IMG/VR virus record: IMGVR_UViG_3300033153_003115
Location: 1-46,664 of that record
Strand: one strand, 5' to 3'
Length of the DNA: 46,664 nt
DNA from: a virus
Shown here: positions 25,608-34,726 of the stretch, piece after piece
How positions within the stretch are numbered: the stretch's first letter is position 1
Layout: each line of letters starts with the position of its first letter
The notes under the pieces: generated by a model
What the model was told of the DNA's origin: nothing
What the model saw: the letters and a program-made list of their open reading frames with translations, nothing else
The model's database searches: none
Made by a program: the position numbers and the translations under genes

Positions 25608-26390
25608 TTACTCCAATATATCAACTAAGGTTCCATCGTCAAAACCTGTAGAGTTAAAGTCTGTGTCATCGTCAAAAGCAAAGAAATCATATATTGTTGG
25701 TTGTGTGCTTAAATCTACTGTTACAGTTTTGGGTTTTTCGTTATCGACTTGTTGTGATGGCGTTAAGTATGTTTCTATTTCTTGAAATTCTTGTATGTAA
25801 ATACTATCAAACCACGTATCCGACGATCCGGCATCAAACGATATTACCGCCGTTTCTGCTGTTGCTACAAAATAAGCAAGATCAGATGACCATTGCTCAA
25901 GACTGAGTGTTTCAACGAAAAGCCCTGATTGAGTGCCATCGATTAAAATTTGTGGCGGAACTGAAGCCCACACACTCGCTTTTATTCTGTAAGTTGTGCC
26001 GATAGTTAAGCCTGAAACTGACACGTTTGCTGTTTGAGTATTTAATTTCTTAGAGAAGTACTCAGATTCAACGTGCATTTGTGATGTTGTGCCGGAAGAC
26101 CACAAGCCGTCATTGATAGGATCAATGAAAGGGTCAGGGAATAAATTAACGCCTGATTGCTCCGTTATGTTTGTGTTGCCATACGCTGGAGCCTCTTGTT
26201 CTGGTCTTGGATTTGGGACGCTGATTTTGTCTGGTGGAGGTGTTGGGTATGTCGGAGTTTTATCTAAACACTCGCGACATACCCTTAATCCGGTGTAACC
26301 CTCTATGCTTGTTTGGTAATTATAATATGTGTGACCGCATCTGTCACAATCTACTAAGTAAGCACCGTGGATATAACCTTCAAATTGCAT
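25608..26390 (-). CDS. Zinc-ribbon plus carbohydrate-binding-like virion protein
   Basis: 260 residues. Residues 11-41 hold CDRCGHTYYN and VCRECLDK, a four-cysteine zinc ribbon seen in small head-module proteins. A proline-rich linker leads to residues 80-200, a beta-sandwich with the plan of CBM-type domains (GLTIGTTYRIKASVWAS, then VISFDAGSSDTWFDSIYIQE). The C-terminus is acidic. It may be a minor capsid or head-decoration protein that displays a sugar-binding domain. Confidence 0.6.
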   Translation of the reverse strand: MQFEGYIHGAYLVDCDRCGHTYYNYQTSIEGYTGLRVCRECLDKTPTYPTPPPDKISVPNPRPEQEAPAYGNTNITEQSGVNLFPDPFIDPINDGLWSSGTTSQMHVESEYFSKKLNTQTANVSVSGLTIGTTYRIKASVWASVPPQILIDGTQSGLFVETLSLEQWSSDLAYFVATAETAVISFDAGSSDTWFDSIYIQEFQEIETYLTPSQQVDNEKPKTVTVDLSTQPTIYDFFAFDDDTDFNSTGFDDGTLVDILE

Positions 26391-26400
26391 TTAACACCTC

Positions 26401-26967
26401 TTACGTCAATATTGCATGTCCATAAGTAGTCAAGATGTACTGCCCTGCGGTGTAAGCCGCTGCCGTGTCTCCTGTTCCCGCTGTCAAGTAGTAATAGTGG
26501 TCTGCTGTTATCGCTGGAACAAGGTTTTGTATAGTTTGCCCAGCTACCAAATCACCGCTATTACTAATATATGTCGTACCTCCTGCGCCGTCAACTTCAA
26601 GAATTGCCGAAACATTAGAAACAACATTAACATCATTATCACCACCTACAGGCGTTTCTATACACGTAAACTCTGTTTTAAAAATCACGCCATTGTCAAC
26701 AAGAACATTCTGACCTATAAAAGCAATATCAGAAGACCCACCCGAAGCGCCGATAACATCATTTGCAGTCGCAACGCTTGCAAGGCCTGTTAAGTCTATC
26801 TTTAGAGATGTAATGATAATACCGTTCAACGTTTGCCTTGTTACTGAAGGCGCAACACCTGTCCCGGTTGCACCTTCAGCGACTTCTGCGGCAACGGTTA
26901 CTTGGTTAAGATCGCCGAAGAACCCATTCTCAGAATAAAGCGGGCCTGATACATGTGAAGCACTCAT
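26401..26967 (-). CDS. Putative head decoration or minor capsid protein
   Basis: 188 residues, almost all beta strand and rich in T, V, A and G, with no charged helices. It lies just downstream of the coat gene behind GGGAGGT, the usual place of decoration proteins. No motif gives a firmer call. Confidence 0.6.
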   Translation of the reverse strand: MSASHVSGPLYSENGFFGDLNQVTVAAEVAEGATGTGVAPSVTRQTLNGIIITSLKIDLTGLASVATANDVIGASGGSSDIAFIGQNVLVDNGVIFKTEFTCIETPVGGDNDVNVVSNVSAILEVDGAGGTTYISNSGDLVAGQTIQNLVPAITADHYYYLTAGTGDTAAAYTAGQYILTTYGHAILT

Positions 26968-26981
26968 AGTCTACCTCCCTA

Positions 26982-27887
26982 TCAAGCACCAGCGGAACCA
27001 AAAATTCCACGGGGGTCAGTGTTACCAGGAACATAACGCTCGGAACCTTTAGACTTGAAGTCTCCGGTTTCCCAATCGTTCATTCTTGAGAAAGTAGGCT
27101 TTTTAAGAGTGAATGACTGCATACCTTTTGGGCAGTCTGTCTTAATAAACCACTGTGTCGCACTTTCAACATAATGTGATATCATCGAGCTTGGTATAAC
27201 GCCTAATGCTTTAATAGCATTGATATCGTTGTCAGTTGTTCCAGGTCGTCCCTGACTGTCAAGGATTCTTGCAGTATTAAAACCGTTATCAGTCGACGTA
27301 ATCAGCTTTTGGGGTTTAATATTCAGCAATAAACCTCTGTCGTCTCGGAGCTTTGCAATATCAATACAAGCCTGTTCAACTGCTGATTCTGATAAGTTCG
27401 CAGGAGTAGCAAGTTCATTTGCGTATGTTCCACCGCCATAAATTTTGTGTACCAGAGAGCAAAGTTCGATACCATCAGCGACAGCGTAGGCAGAATTAAA
27501 AGCACGATCATAGATACGAGCATGAACAATCTCCTTGGTCTGCTTCATGCTTCTGATAAGGTGCTCTGTCTTATCGAGGCCGACTTCCATATACTTATTA
27601 TCATCAAAGGCCTCTTCTGTGATCCTGAATCCAAGCGCCCAAACGTCCGGCTGATATTCTGCCGTAAACGTGGTACTCATATCATCATAAGAGATCCCCT
27701 GCCCTTCTGCTTTTTTACGAGCATAGCCAAGACCTGAAAAACCAGTTTCACGAATATACGGACCTTCACCGGCTCTTTCTGTAAACATTTCGTAACATTC
27801 CGGCGTATAATCTGTATAAGCCGTACCATAGATACCTTCAAGCGTATTCCAAAGGAGTTCGCGTATATCATTACTTGTCATAGTCAT
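26982..27887 (-). CDS. Major capsid protein
   Basis: 301 residues. The long N-terminal helix region (ELLWNTLEGIYGTAY), the E-loop-like ETGFSGLGYARKKAEGQGIS and the central helix HLIRSMKQTKEIVHAR fit an HK97-fold coat, and PQKLITSTDNGFNTARILD is a typical P-domain strand region. It follows scaffold-like and decoration-like genes. Start ATG at 27887 (a second ATG is two codons later). Confidence 0.75.
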   Translation of the reverse strand: MTMTSNDIRELLWNTLEGIYGTAYTDYTPECYEMFTERAGEGPYIRETGFSGLGYARKKAEGQGISYDDMSTTFTAEYQPDVWALGFRITEEAFDDNKYMEVGLDKTEHLIRSMKQTKEIVHARIYDRAFNSAYAVADGIELCSLVHKIYGGGTYANELATPANLSESAVEQACIDIAKLRDDRGLLLNIKPQKLITSTDNGFNTARILDSQGRPGTTDNDINAIKALGVIPSSMISHYVESATQWFIKTDCPKGMQSFTLKKPTFSRMNDWETGDFKSKGSERYVPGNTDPRGIFGSAGA

Positions 27888-27899
27888 TGTAAAATCCCC

Positions 27900-28457
27900 C
27901 TATCGGAATGATGCCTCATTAATTTGAACTTCCCACACACAATTATCCCCAATGGCGTTACCAGGAATTTGCAATGGGCGTAGTAGTGTTACTTGACCAT
28001 CGGAAGTACTTGCACTTGAACTATCAATTTCCATGCCAGATCTTCCGGTTGTGGTATCCCCTGCCGCTACGATAAGATCAAACATCTTACCAACATCGTC
28101 AGCCGTTAATGCGCCGCCTACTGAATCTTCCTGGATTGCAAAAACTGCATCCTTGATACCAAGAACTACTGCAAACCCGTATCTATCTGTAGATGCAACA
28201 CGATATTTTTTATCGTTAGTGGCTGAGTCTTCAACGTCCATTCCAACAAGTACCGCTGCAATTTCGTTTGTAGCTGCTGCCTGTACCATTGCTGGCGTTC
28301 CTTCCGCGTCTCCGCCGTTTGTTTGGTCCAACTTGAGAGCATCGCCAATAAAAGCTGCTGTCCCATCTGCCGCATCAAAGAAAACCTTAGTCAATTTTGT
28401 GATACCGGACGATCCCTGCTGAAGGATTAAGCCCTGTTTAGCGTCGTTATTTGCCAT
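27900..28457 (-). CDS. Head decoration-like structural protein
   Basis: 185 residues. It starts with a short polar head and then KVFFDAADGTAAFIGDALKL, followed by AVLVGMDVED and alternating strands. This is the plan of a common phage head protein preceding the coat gene ('xFIGDAVKL'). It probably sits on or near the capsid. It lies directly upstream of the coat gene. Confidence 0.65.
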   Translation of the reverse strand: MANNDAKQGLILQQGSSGITKLTKVFFDAADGTAAFIGDALKLDQTNGGDAEGTPAMVQAAATNEIAAVLVGMDVEDSATNDKKYRVASTDRYGFAVVLGIKDAVFAIQEDSVGGALTADDVGKMFDLIVAAGDTTTGRSGMEIDSSSASTSDGQVTLLRPLQIPGNAIGDNCVWEVQINEASFR

Positions 28458-28469
28458 CTGTTATATTCC

Positions 28470-28889
28470 TTATGTAAAATTTTCATGTTCTTTTTTATTT
28501 TTAGCCTCCATTTCTTTGTCCATCGTTTGGAGGCGCTTCTCCTCTGCTGCTTTATCTGCCTTGTACCATTCTATCGGTTTTGACATTAAAACAGCAGTCT
28601 TACCACCACCAACGCTTAGTCTTACAACTGAACCGTCTTGTTTCGCCTTGTCTGCGTTATCATCGCCTACAATAACTTCAGGCATATTACGAACAAGGTC
28701 ATAATCAAGTGATTCATGGTATTCAACGTTGCCAGCATCTTCATTTACGATCATGTAAACAAATTTATCTCTATCGAGCATATCTTCAGGAACGATCAGA
28801 ACGTTTTTTCTGCCTGTTGTCAGGTTTTGGTCCATTCGTCGTCTCTGCCTGCTCACTGTTTTATATTTTTTCTCTCTTAGTTTCCCCAT
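28470..28889 (-). CDS. Head-module protein of unknown function
   Basis: 139 residues. A strongly basic N-terminus (REKKYKTVSRQRRR) is followed by strands and a charged coiled-coil C-terminus (ADKAAEEKRLQTMDKEMEAK). It lies between scaffold and decoration-like genes, and its AGGAGAG ribosome site is in the end of the scaffold gene. A scaffold-related or nucleic-acid-binding role is possible. Confidence 0.6.
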   Translation of the reverse strand: MGKLREKKYKTVSRQRRRMDQNLTTGRKNVLIVPEDMLDRDKFVYMIVNEDAGNVEYHESLDYDLVRNMPEVIVGDDNADKAKQDGSVVRLSVGGGKTAVLMSKPIEWYKADKAAEEKRLQTMDKEMEAKNKKEHENFT

Positions 28890-28891
28890 TA

Positions 28892-29671
28892 TTAAGCTCT
28901 CCTTTTTGTTGCTGCTGCTCTTGTATTTTTCACGCTTGCCAGTGTAACCTTTTCGTTGAAGTTGTTGCCCTGTAGCCGTTTCAATCTATCAACAAAACCT
29001 TTTTCGTCGGCTGTTAAATCTGACATTTTCAGCACTTTAGTTGATACGCTGTTTTTACCGTCTCCGCTCCCAACATCGCCCGCTGGTGCATCTTCTTTCG
29101 GTTTTAACCCGTATTTCTCGGGATATTCTTCTTTTAACAATTTGTCGATCTCTTTTAATTCAAACTCTGCGCCCCGACCTTCGCCGTGTTGCGCCACTAC
29201 TTTTATTTGCGCTATCTTAAAAGCTGCTATTGATTTTTTATCTGACTCTATCCATCTTTTGCCCTCACTCCATTTATTGAAATAAGCCTGATCATCACTT
29301 ATTTCTTCTTTCGGAGTCGTAACAACTTTTTTGTCAATCTCAGATATTTCCTTTCTAATCTTTTTAACTTCCCCAACATCTGATTCGTTGACTGCTGTGT
29401 CTAATTTATTTTCAAGATCTTGTTTTTGTTTCTCAAGGTCTGCTTTGTGTTGCTCTCTGTTTGTTTCGATTGTCGTGTTAAAAGTTTTCTGCATTCCATT
29501 AATAACACCGCTAAGATCTGTAACTTTGTTAAGAACGTCTTTGATCTTACCTGACTGATTCTTAATAATAGTTGAGCTATGCTTGATAAATTCAGCGGGG
29601 GTTTTCTTGCCATCGCCTTCAAAATCTTCTTTGTATCCCATTTCTTTTGCAAGTTCTAAAACTTCGCTCAT
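28892..29671 (-). CDS. Scaffolding protein
   Basis: 259 residues, strongly helical and charged. Residues 75-125 are coiled coil (DLEKQKQDLENKLDTAVNES), residues 130-190 are charged helix, and the C-terminus is basic (KNTRAAATKRRA) as in scaffold proteins that bind coat. Position between portal and coat genes supports the call. No protease domain is seen. Confidence 0.7.
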   Translation of the reverse strand: MSEVLELAKEMGYKEDFEGDGKKTPAEFIKHSSTIIKNQSGKIKDVLNKVTDLSGVINGMQKTFNTTIETNREQHKADLEKQKQDLENKLDTAVNESDVGEVKKIRKEISEIDKKVVTTPKEEISDDQAYFNKWSEGKRWIESDKKSIAAFKIAQIKVVAQHGEGRGAEFELKEIDKLLKEEYPEKYGLKPKEDAPAGDVGSGDGKNSVSTKVLKMSDLTADEKGFVDRLKRLQGNNFNEKVTLASVKNTRAAATKRRA

Positions 29672-29679
29672 AATTCCCC

Positions 29680-29991
29680 CTAAAAGGTTGCCTGTATGTC
29701 TTCCTCGTTCACTATTAAATAAAGCTTTTCATTGTCGTCTCTGTCGTAATAAGCTGAACCGGCTCCGCGATTAATTAGAACCATATCACCTACCTTACAC
29801 CAAGGGCCGACGCAATCATCTTTCTTGTAACAGTCAGGCCCAACCTGAAGAACTTTCCCGATAACTGTGTTTCTCTTTTCGGTGTCAACTGTTACCTCTG
29901 CCTTTACAAGATCGAGTGTATTTGATTGCCATTTTTCTTTGATCTCTTCTGGATCGACTAAAATTCTATACCCTGTTACGTTTGGTTTCAT
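29680..29991 (-). CDS. GroES-like co-chaperonin
   Basis: 103 residues. GYRILVDPEEIKEK at the N-terminus, a mobile-loop region, VIGKVLQVGPDC (residues 44-55), WCKVGDMVLINRG (64-76) and the final LYLIVNEEDIQA follow the GroES fold exactly. The usual mobile-loop tripeptide is not obvious. T4 and RB49 use their own GroES-type proteins to fold coat. Its place between portal-side and scaffold genes suggests the same job here. It starts in an ATGA overlap. Confidence 0.75.
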   Translation of the reverse strand: MKPNVTGYRILVDPEEIKEKWQSNTLDLVKAEVTVDTEKRNTVIGKVLQVGPDCYKKDDCVGPWCKVGDMVLINRGAGSAYYDRDDNEKLYLIVNEEDIQATF

Positions 29992-30218
29992 TCTTCAATA
30001 TCCTCCCCTAAGTCCATTTCTAAAACTGCTTCTAACCCCTCAATAAATCCCTTGCTGTGTAATACATGCCCTGCAATTTCTTCAAGGGTCATTGTTGCGC
30101 TCACTTCCTTAACTACTGCCTCGGATGCTTCTTTTTGTCCTCTTTTAATCTCACTGCTGATTGCCTGAAATATCTTGCTGCCCTTGAACGTTTCCCACTC
30201 TTGGTTGCTTATTTGCAT
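29988..30218 (-). CDS. Small head-module protein overlapping portal
   Basis: 76 residues, helical and acidic at the end. Its start lies 68 bases inside the 3' end of the portal gene, behind a strong GGAGG at good spacing, so the overlap is probably real. Function unknown; it is coupled to the GroES-like gene through ATGA. Confidence 0.6.
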   Translation of the reverse strand: MQISNQEWETFKGSKIFQAISSEIKRGQKEASEAVVKEVSATMTLEEIAGHVLHSKGFIEGLEAVLEMDLGEDIEE

Positions 30219-32178
30219 TTAACGCCTCCAATTCGCTGGTTAATGAATCTAACTGTGCTTTGTAGATATCAAGCTGTGTTCCCTCTTCTGCCGCTTCTGC
30301 CTTCGCTAAGTTTAGAATGGTTTCAGAAATTATTTTACGCTGATTTATTTTTTCTGTAACCATTTCAAACTCAAACCTTTGCCTATTTAACATATTTGCG
30401 TCACCTGTCATGGCTACTTTTGTTTGCTCTATTTTTAACTTTTCTTGCTCAAGTACTATCGCTGGGTTTGGTGGCTGTGGACCTTTTGGAAACAATTTTT
30501 CCATGTCTTCAATATCAAGGGCGCTTAAATATCTTCGGGTGATCTCTTCATCGTTCAACCCCTGGCCTTTTAACTGCATCAATGCGTTAGCCTTTGCAAT
30601 CTTCTGCATATTGGTCGCGTCGGAAGGGTCGGCAATCGGGATAATATCAACACTTGCCATTCTATAAGCCTCTGACATTTGCTCATCCATGCCCGGCAGT
30701 TTGTCTGCGTATATTCTGTTGAGTCTCTTTACCTTTTTAAATTCACCTTTCAAACTCCGGTAAATTCTCTTATAAATAGCAGTAAAAACCATTGTCCCTT
30801 GTTCAAGATATGCCATTACTGTCGTAGGTGATTCGTTCGCGCCTCGTTGCTGTCCTGTCATAATATCGGTAACAGATGAAAGCTCTTTACCTGCCTCCAT
30901 AACTACGCCCAACAATTGGAATAATACTGTAGACGGCCCCTTGCTCGGTATCGGCAGAATAGAATCTTTAAGAGAATTAACACCAGAATCAACCATGTTC
31001 CATGTGTTCGGCTGAAACTTAATAGCCTGCTGGCGCTTCTTTCCTAATTTAAGCTTTGAAGATATAAAGCCGGAATTGCTATTATCAATTGTTCCAGCAT
31101 CGATCATCTGGTTTAACAGAGTATCAACAACATCGTTTATCGGGCCGATTAAAGTATTAAAGCCCATGCCATAAATGCCACCATCAGGGGAAGGGAGAAA
31201 CCAATATCGTGTAAAATAATCAACTGCTTTGATTCTTATAATTTCATTCTTATCATTCAGCTCAATGCCGGACGTGTCGTATCTACTAATAATGCTTACA
31301 ACTTCGTTTGTCTCTTTTTCGATTGTAATTACATACGGCTCTTTGTATCCATCGTCATCTAAATCATACCAGCAATGTTGCTCAAGATAATCGTATGTGT
31401 CTTCAGCATCTTTTATCTCTGTATCTTTGTCGAATAGTTGAATGGTTTGCTTTGTCTTTCTCCACCGTCCACTCCTTTCAAAACCTAAGATATCGTTTGT
31501 CTCGTATGAAAGTAGGTGTGTTATTCTTGGAGCATCTTCAATGCTCACGGCGTCATATTTAACAACAACGCTTTTAGCTGTGCAGTATTCAGATATATTT
31601 TGCTTCTTAATTGAGCTGTAATATGTTTTTTTGAATACGCAACCGATATTAGGAAGTTGAGCAAGTGTTTTATCAAGCCCATCAACCCACCCAACCATTT
31701 CTTCAAGTAGTTGGTTTGACATATGCTGTGCTATTGCGTCAGCTACTTCCTGAACTTTCTTATCAGGATCAGGGCCAATGACTTTACCCTTTACGATGTC
31801 AGCGCCCTTAATTATTGCTCCGTATGATCTGGCGTGAAACTGTTGTGACGCTGAAGATATCATGGGGTATTTTACATTAGAGGCGTTATCAAAAGGAGTG
31901 TTTTTTGTTTCGGGCAGTTGCATTGCGCCGCGTATACCCTTTTCATATCTCTCTAACCATTCAGCCCGGTCTGCTTCGTCTTTAGAGTATCCGGTTTCAA
32001 CGTAATTACCAATCATTAAAAGCTCATCTTGAGTTAGATCAGCCCCACCATCTTTAGCAGCAATATTCTGCATTTTGTGATATTTAAAAAGCTTGTTGAT
32101 TTCTTTTGTTTCCGGCGTATTAGTATCCGGTTGTTGCGTTTCGGGTGTTGTCTGCATATCTGTCGTCGTAATCTCCAT
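30151..32178 (-). CDS. Portal protein
   Basis: 675 residues. The middle carries the portal hallmarks MGFNTLIGPINDVVDTLLNQ, then SVTDIMTGQQRGANESPTTV followed by AYLEQGTMVFTAIYKRIYRS. An acidic, glutamine-rich C-terminus (about 570-675) is coiled coil, as in the P22 portal barrel. Start ATG at 32178 behind GAGGAAG. It overlaps the 3' end of the large terminase gene by 59 bases. Confidence 0.8.
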   Translation of the reverse strand: MEITTTDMQTTPETQQPDTNTPETKEINKLFKYHKMQNIAAKDGGADLTQDELLMIGNYVETGYSKDEADRAEWLERYEKGIRGAMQLPETKNTPFDNASNVKYPMISSASQQFHARSYGAIIKGADIVKGKVIGPDPDKKVQEVADAIAQHMSNQLLEEMVGWVDGLDKTLAQLPNIGCVFKKTYYSSIKKQNISEYCTAKSVVVKYDAVSIEDAPRITHLLSYETNDILGFERSGRWRKTKQTIQLFDKDTEIKDAEDTYDYLEQHCWYDLDDDGYKEPYVITIEKETNEVVSIISRYDTSGIELNDKNEIIRIKAVDYFTRYWFLPSPDGGIYGMGFNTLIGPINDVVDTLLNQMIDAGTIDNSNSGFISSKLKLGKKRQQAIKFQPNTWNMVDSGVNSLKDSILPIPSKGPSTVLFQLLGVVMEAGKELSSVTDIMTGQQRGANESPTTVMAYLEQGTMVFTAIYKRIYRSLKGEFKKVKRLNRIYADKLPGMDEQMSEAYRMASVDIIPIADPSDATNMQKIAKANALMQLKGQGLNDEEITRRYLSALDIEDMEKLFPKGPQPPNPAIVLEQEKLKIEQTKVAMTGDANMLNRQRFEFEMVTEKINQRKIISETILNLAKAEAAEEGTQLDIYKAQLDSLTSELEALNANKQPRVGNVQGQQDISGNQQ

Positions 32179-33565
32179 ATGCTTCCTCGTATGGCATTGA
32201 TTGTGCTATATGTAAACCTGAATTTATCAAATATCTTAAACAGTCCATAAGGTGATCATCTATCTTAACTATCTTGCCGTTTTCATCACGCCTATATAGC
32301 CTGTATTCAGCAAAAAACTTTGTAAGAGACTTGAATACTTTTATCTGCCCCGTAGACAATTTGCCCCATACATCATAAAGCCCCGCTTCAACGGCATTGT
32401 TTGCCTTATCTAACTGTAAACCAAGATCAATATAATTGTCAAGCAAAACTTCACCGTCTTTCTGACCCCTTCCTCTTGCTGCCGGATCTATTACGCCTGG
32501 AATCCATTCACCACGACTATTGATACCTGCCGTGTGTATTACCGGCTCGGCTTGCCCTTTGGTGTATTCAGAATAAAGGTAAGCAATCCCGTTGTCTGGA
32601 TTTATAGCAGCCCATAGAGCTGCTGTACATTTCCACCCTACGTCCATTCCGTAAACTCTCGGCCAGTGAACAGGTATTTCAAAATCATCAACGGTTATAT
32701 CGGATTCCGGTACGGGATAAATTGCACCTGAGCCAAGCGCCGGGATTCCTTTTGACCTTGCGTCTCTTTGGTGAGGTGGAATCGATGCGAATAGTATTTC
32801 TTTCTGTCGTTCGGTTAGATGTGGTGCGTCGTCCCATGTTAGAGTGATTAAAGCTTTTGTATCTGGTGTATCGTCTGTTGTGCCTCCTGGCATGTAAGAT
32901 AAAACAACTTCAGATAGTCCGAACAGAGGTGTAAACGTTGCTATTATCTGACCGTCTGTGGTCATGGTTCTGAGTAGGCATTCAGTGTAAACCGGCATTG
33001 GTGGCTCTTCATCGAGCCAAATAACATGCTTTGCTGTGCCTTGAAATGATATTCTTCCTTTCGCGTATCCTTTGAATGATATTGTAGATGTTCCACCGGA
33101 AACATGCTTGACGTGGATTAATTCAATTGCATCAGGTATTCCCATCTTCCTTGGAGGTCTACCCACAATTAAATCACCGGGGATCATACCCGTTCCAATA
33201 TCCGTTATTGACCCAAGCAATTCAAGTTGTCCAATATCTCTAACTGTCTCTGCTGTATCACCGCAGGCCCAAATCGAACAAGCATGGTTAAATCTTTTAC
33301 CTTCCCACCAATCGGGGTAAATTCCTGTAGCGTGACATGTGACCTCGTAAGCACCAACAACAGTTTTTCCAACACGGTTCGCGGCGATTAGTCCACGCTC
33401 GTTCTTACCTTCGGAGCCTGTTTTGAAATACTCCATGTGCTTTGGGTATCTATATCTTGATAGCGGGCCTGTTTCTGGAAAGTATGTATAGAATTTTCGG
33501 CGTGACTGTCTTCGTTGTTTCTCTTCAAGCAGTTCTAAAAGCTTTTGTTTTTCTGCTATGCTCAA
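32120..33565 (-). CDS. Terminase large subunit (P22 gp2-like)
   Basis: 481 residues. The ATPase has Walker A AANRVGKT (61-68), Walker B IWLDEE (182-187) and a coupling motif at ATFTP. The nuclease has D308 in GMDVGW, D360 in VIDPAARG and DDHLMD (436-441). It packages DNA from a concatemer, probably by headful as in P22; this would also explain circular read mapping. It lies downstream of the small terminase. Confidence 0.9.
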   Translation of the reverse strand: MSIAEKQKLLELLEEKQRRQSRRKFYTYFPETGPLSRYRYPKHMEYFKTGSEGKNERGLIAANRVGKTVVGAYEVTCHATGIYPDWWEGKRFNHACSIWACGDTAETVRDIGQLELLGSITDIGTGMIPGDLIVGRPPRKMGIPDAIELIHVKHVSGGTSTISFKGYAKGRISFQGTAKHVIWLDEEPPMPVYTECLLRTMTTDGQIIATFTPLFGLSEVVLSYMPGGTTDDTPDTKALITLTWDDAPHLTERQKEILFASIPPHQRDARSKGIPALGSGAIYPVPESDITVDDFEIPVHWPRVYGMDVGWKCTAALWAAINPDNGIAYLYSEYTKGQAEPVIHTAGINSRGEWIPGVIDPAARGRGQKDGEVLLDNYIDLGLQLDKANNAVEAGLYDVWGKLSTGQIKVFKSLTKFFAEYRLYRRDENGKIVKIDDHLMDCLRYLINSGLHIAQSMPYEEAYGDYDDRYADNTRNATTGY

Positions 33566-33855
33566 ATAATACTATCTCCAAATCTCATTGCTAAGGCTTC
33601 ATCAATCATCTTTATATTATCTCTCCAATAATATGTTCCGACTTTTACATACTTAGGCGACATATAGCCGGTAAGTTTATGAATATCGCTCACGTAAACC
33701 CATTCTTCTCTTTTTAATTCAGCCTCTCTCACGTAGTATTCTGCTTGCTGATAACTACCGGCAATAATAAATATTTTATTACCTTTGGCTCTATTTAAGA
33801 TTACAGCATTAATTATATTTCTGTCTTCTTGCTCTCTCTCGTCTATTTCGCCCAT
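33562..33855 (-). CDS. Small protein between ParB-like and terminase genes
   Basis: 97 residues from the ATG at 33855, chosen because GGGAG lies at good spacing and it begins one base after the upstream stop. A longer in-frame start further upstream would overlap the ParB-like gene. It has mixed helices and strands (IFIIAGSYQQAEYYV), with no motif recognised. It overlaps the terminase start by four bases. Confidence 0.6.
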   Translation of the reverse strand: MGEIDEREQEDRNIINAVILNRAKGNKIFIIAGSYQQAEYYVREAELKREEWVYVSDIHKLTGYMSPKYVKVGTYYWRDNIKMIDEALAMRFGDSII

Positions 33856-33856
33856 A

Positions 33857-34219
33857 CTATTCTCCCGGCTTTTCAAAATCACGATACGGAGTTTCTTCAA
33901 ACCTTACAAACTTAATAGTCTCTTTACCGTCAAGCAATGCTTTCGCGATTCTGTGCCTACCGTCCATCACATAACCTTCATCGTCTAAAATGATCGGGTA
34001 GGACAAATCAGCGTTGTTTACTTTTCTCACGTGGTTTACAAAGCTTGCCATAGTGTTTGATGTTGGGCGAAGGTGGAGAGTATTTAGCGCAGTTATTGGC
34101 ATTTCTTGAACTGGTAAATCTTTAGCCTTTTCGAATAATCTTGAAACAAACCAACACTTTCGACCGTCTTCGAATGTCTGGTTTTCAATGCTGTACGTGT
34201 CTTTTATGTAAACTTTCAT
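33857..34219 (-). CDS. ParB/sulfiredoxin-fold protein
   Basis: 120 residues. The signature YPIILDDEGYVMDGRHRIAK (residues 74-93), with DGRHR, is that of ParB N-terminal/sulfiredoxin-like domains, which bind CTP or ATP and can act as nucleases or kinases. There is no helix-turn-helix, so it is not a partition ParB. Between the two terminase genes it may assist packaging or modify a protein; the role is unknown. Confidence 0.7.
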   Translation of the reverse strand: MKVYIKDTYSIENQTFEDGRKCWFVSRLFEKAKDLPVQEMPITALNTLHLRPTSNTMASFVNHVRKVNNADLSYPIILDDEGYVMDGRHRIAKALLDGKETIKFVRFEETPYRDFEKPGE

Positions 34220-34264
34220 AAACTCATACCCCCGTGTTTTTTGGTCTTTGGAACGTTGTTTACA

Positions 34265-34726
34265 CTATTTGCTATCCTTCAGCTTCTCAGTCAATTCAGC
34301 AATCTTGTTGTCCATTGCCTCTTCGGTCATGTCGGTTGTGGTTTGGTTAACGTCTGCATTGATATCGTGACGGTCAGCCCATTTAAACCGATTCTTCATG
34401 TTCATGTACCAAAGTGTAGCATTAAAGCTTGATTCTTTAAGGTTTACGCGCCCGTTGCGCTCCCACCAAATCTGACAAAACTCTCTACCTTTTTTTATGG
34501 TTTCAGAAAAGGCTATTTCCTCGTTAAGCCAACGTTCCCATAATTCATGGCACAAAGTTTCTCGGTCTTCAGTCTTTTTTATAATTAATCCACGCACTTC
34601 AACGTCGCTTGCTCCTTCAGAGTACAGTGAAATTATATCTTCTTCCCAATTGTCCCAAGGCTTGAATGGTTCTTTTGGTCTTCCGCCTTTGTCTTTTTCT
34701 TCTATGTCTTTCTTCTCTTCGCTCAT
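34265..34726 (-). CDS. Terminase small subunit
   Basis: 153 residues. N-terminal GGRPKEPFKPWDNWEEDII with a helix-turn-helix-like region (SLYSEGASDVEVRGLI), and the conserved NATLWYMNMKNRFKWADRHD near the end match DNA-recognition terminase subunits. It would bind the pac site. It starts in a four-base overlap with the membrane protein gene. Confidence 0.8.
   Translation of the reverse strand: MSEEKKDIEEKDKGGRPKEPFKPWDNWEEDIISLYSEGASDVEVRGLIIKKTEDRETLCHELWERWLNEEIAFSETIKKGREFCQIWWERNGRVNLKESSFNATLWYMNMKNRFKWADRHDINADVNQTTTDMTEEAMDNKIAELTEKLKDSK

Noticed and set aside
33857-34219. Plasmid-type ParB implying a phage-plasmid
   Set aside because: No helix-turn-helix in this protein and no ParA anywhere in the window.
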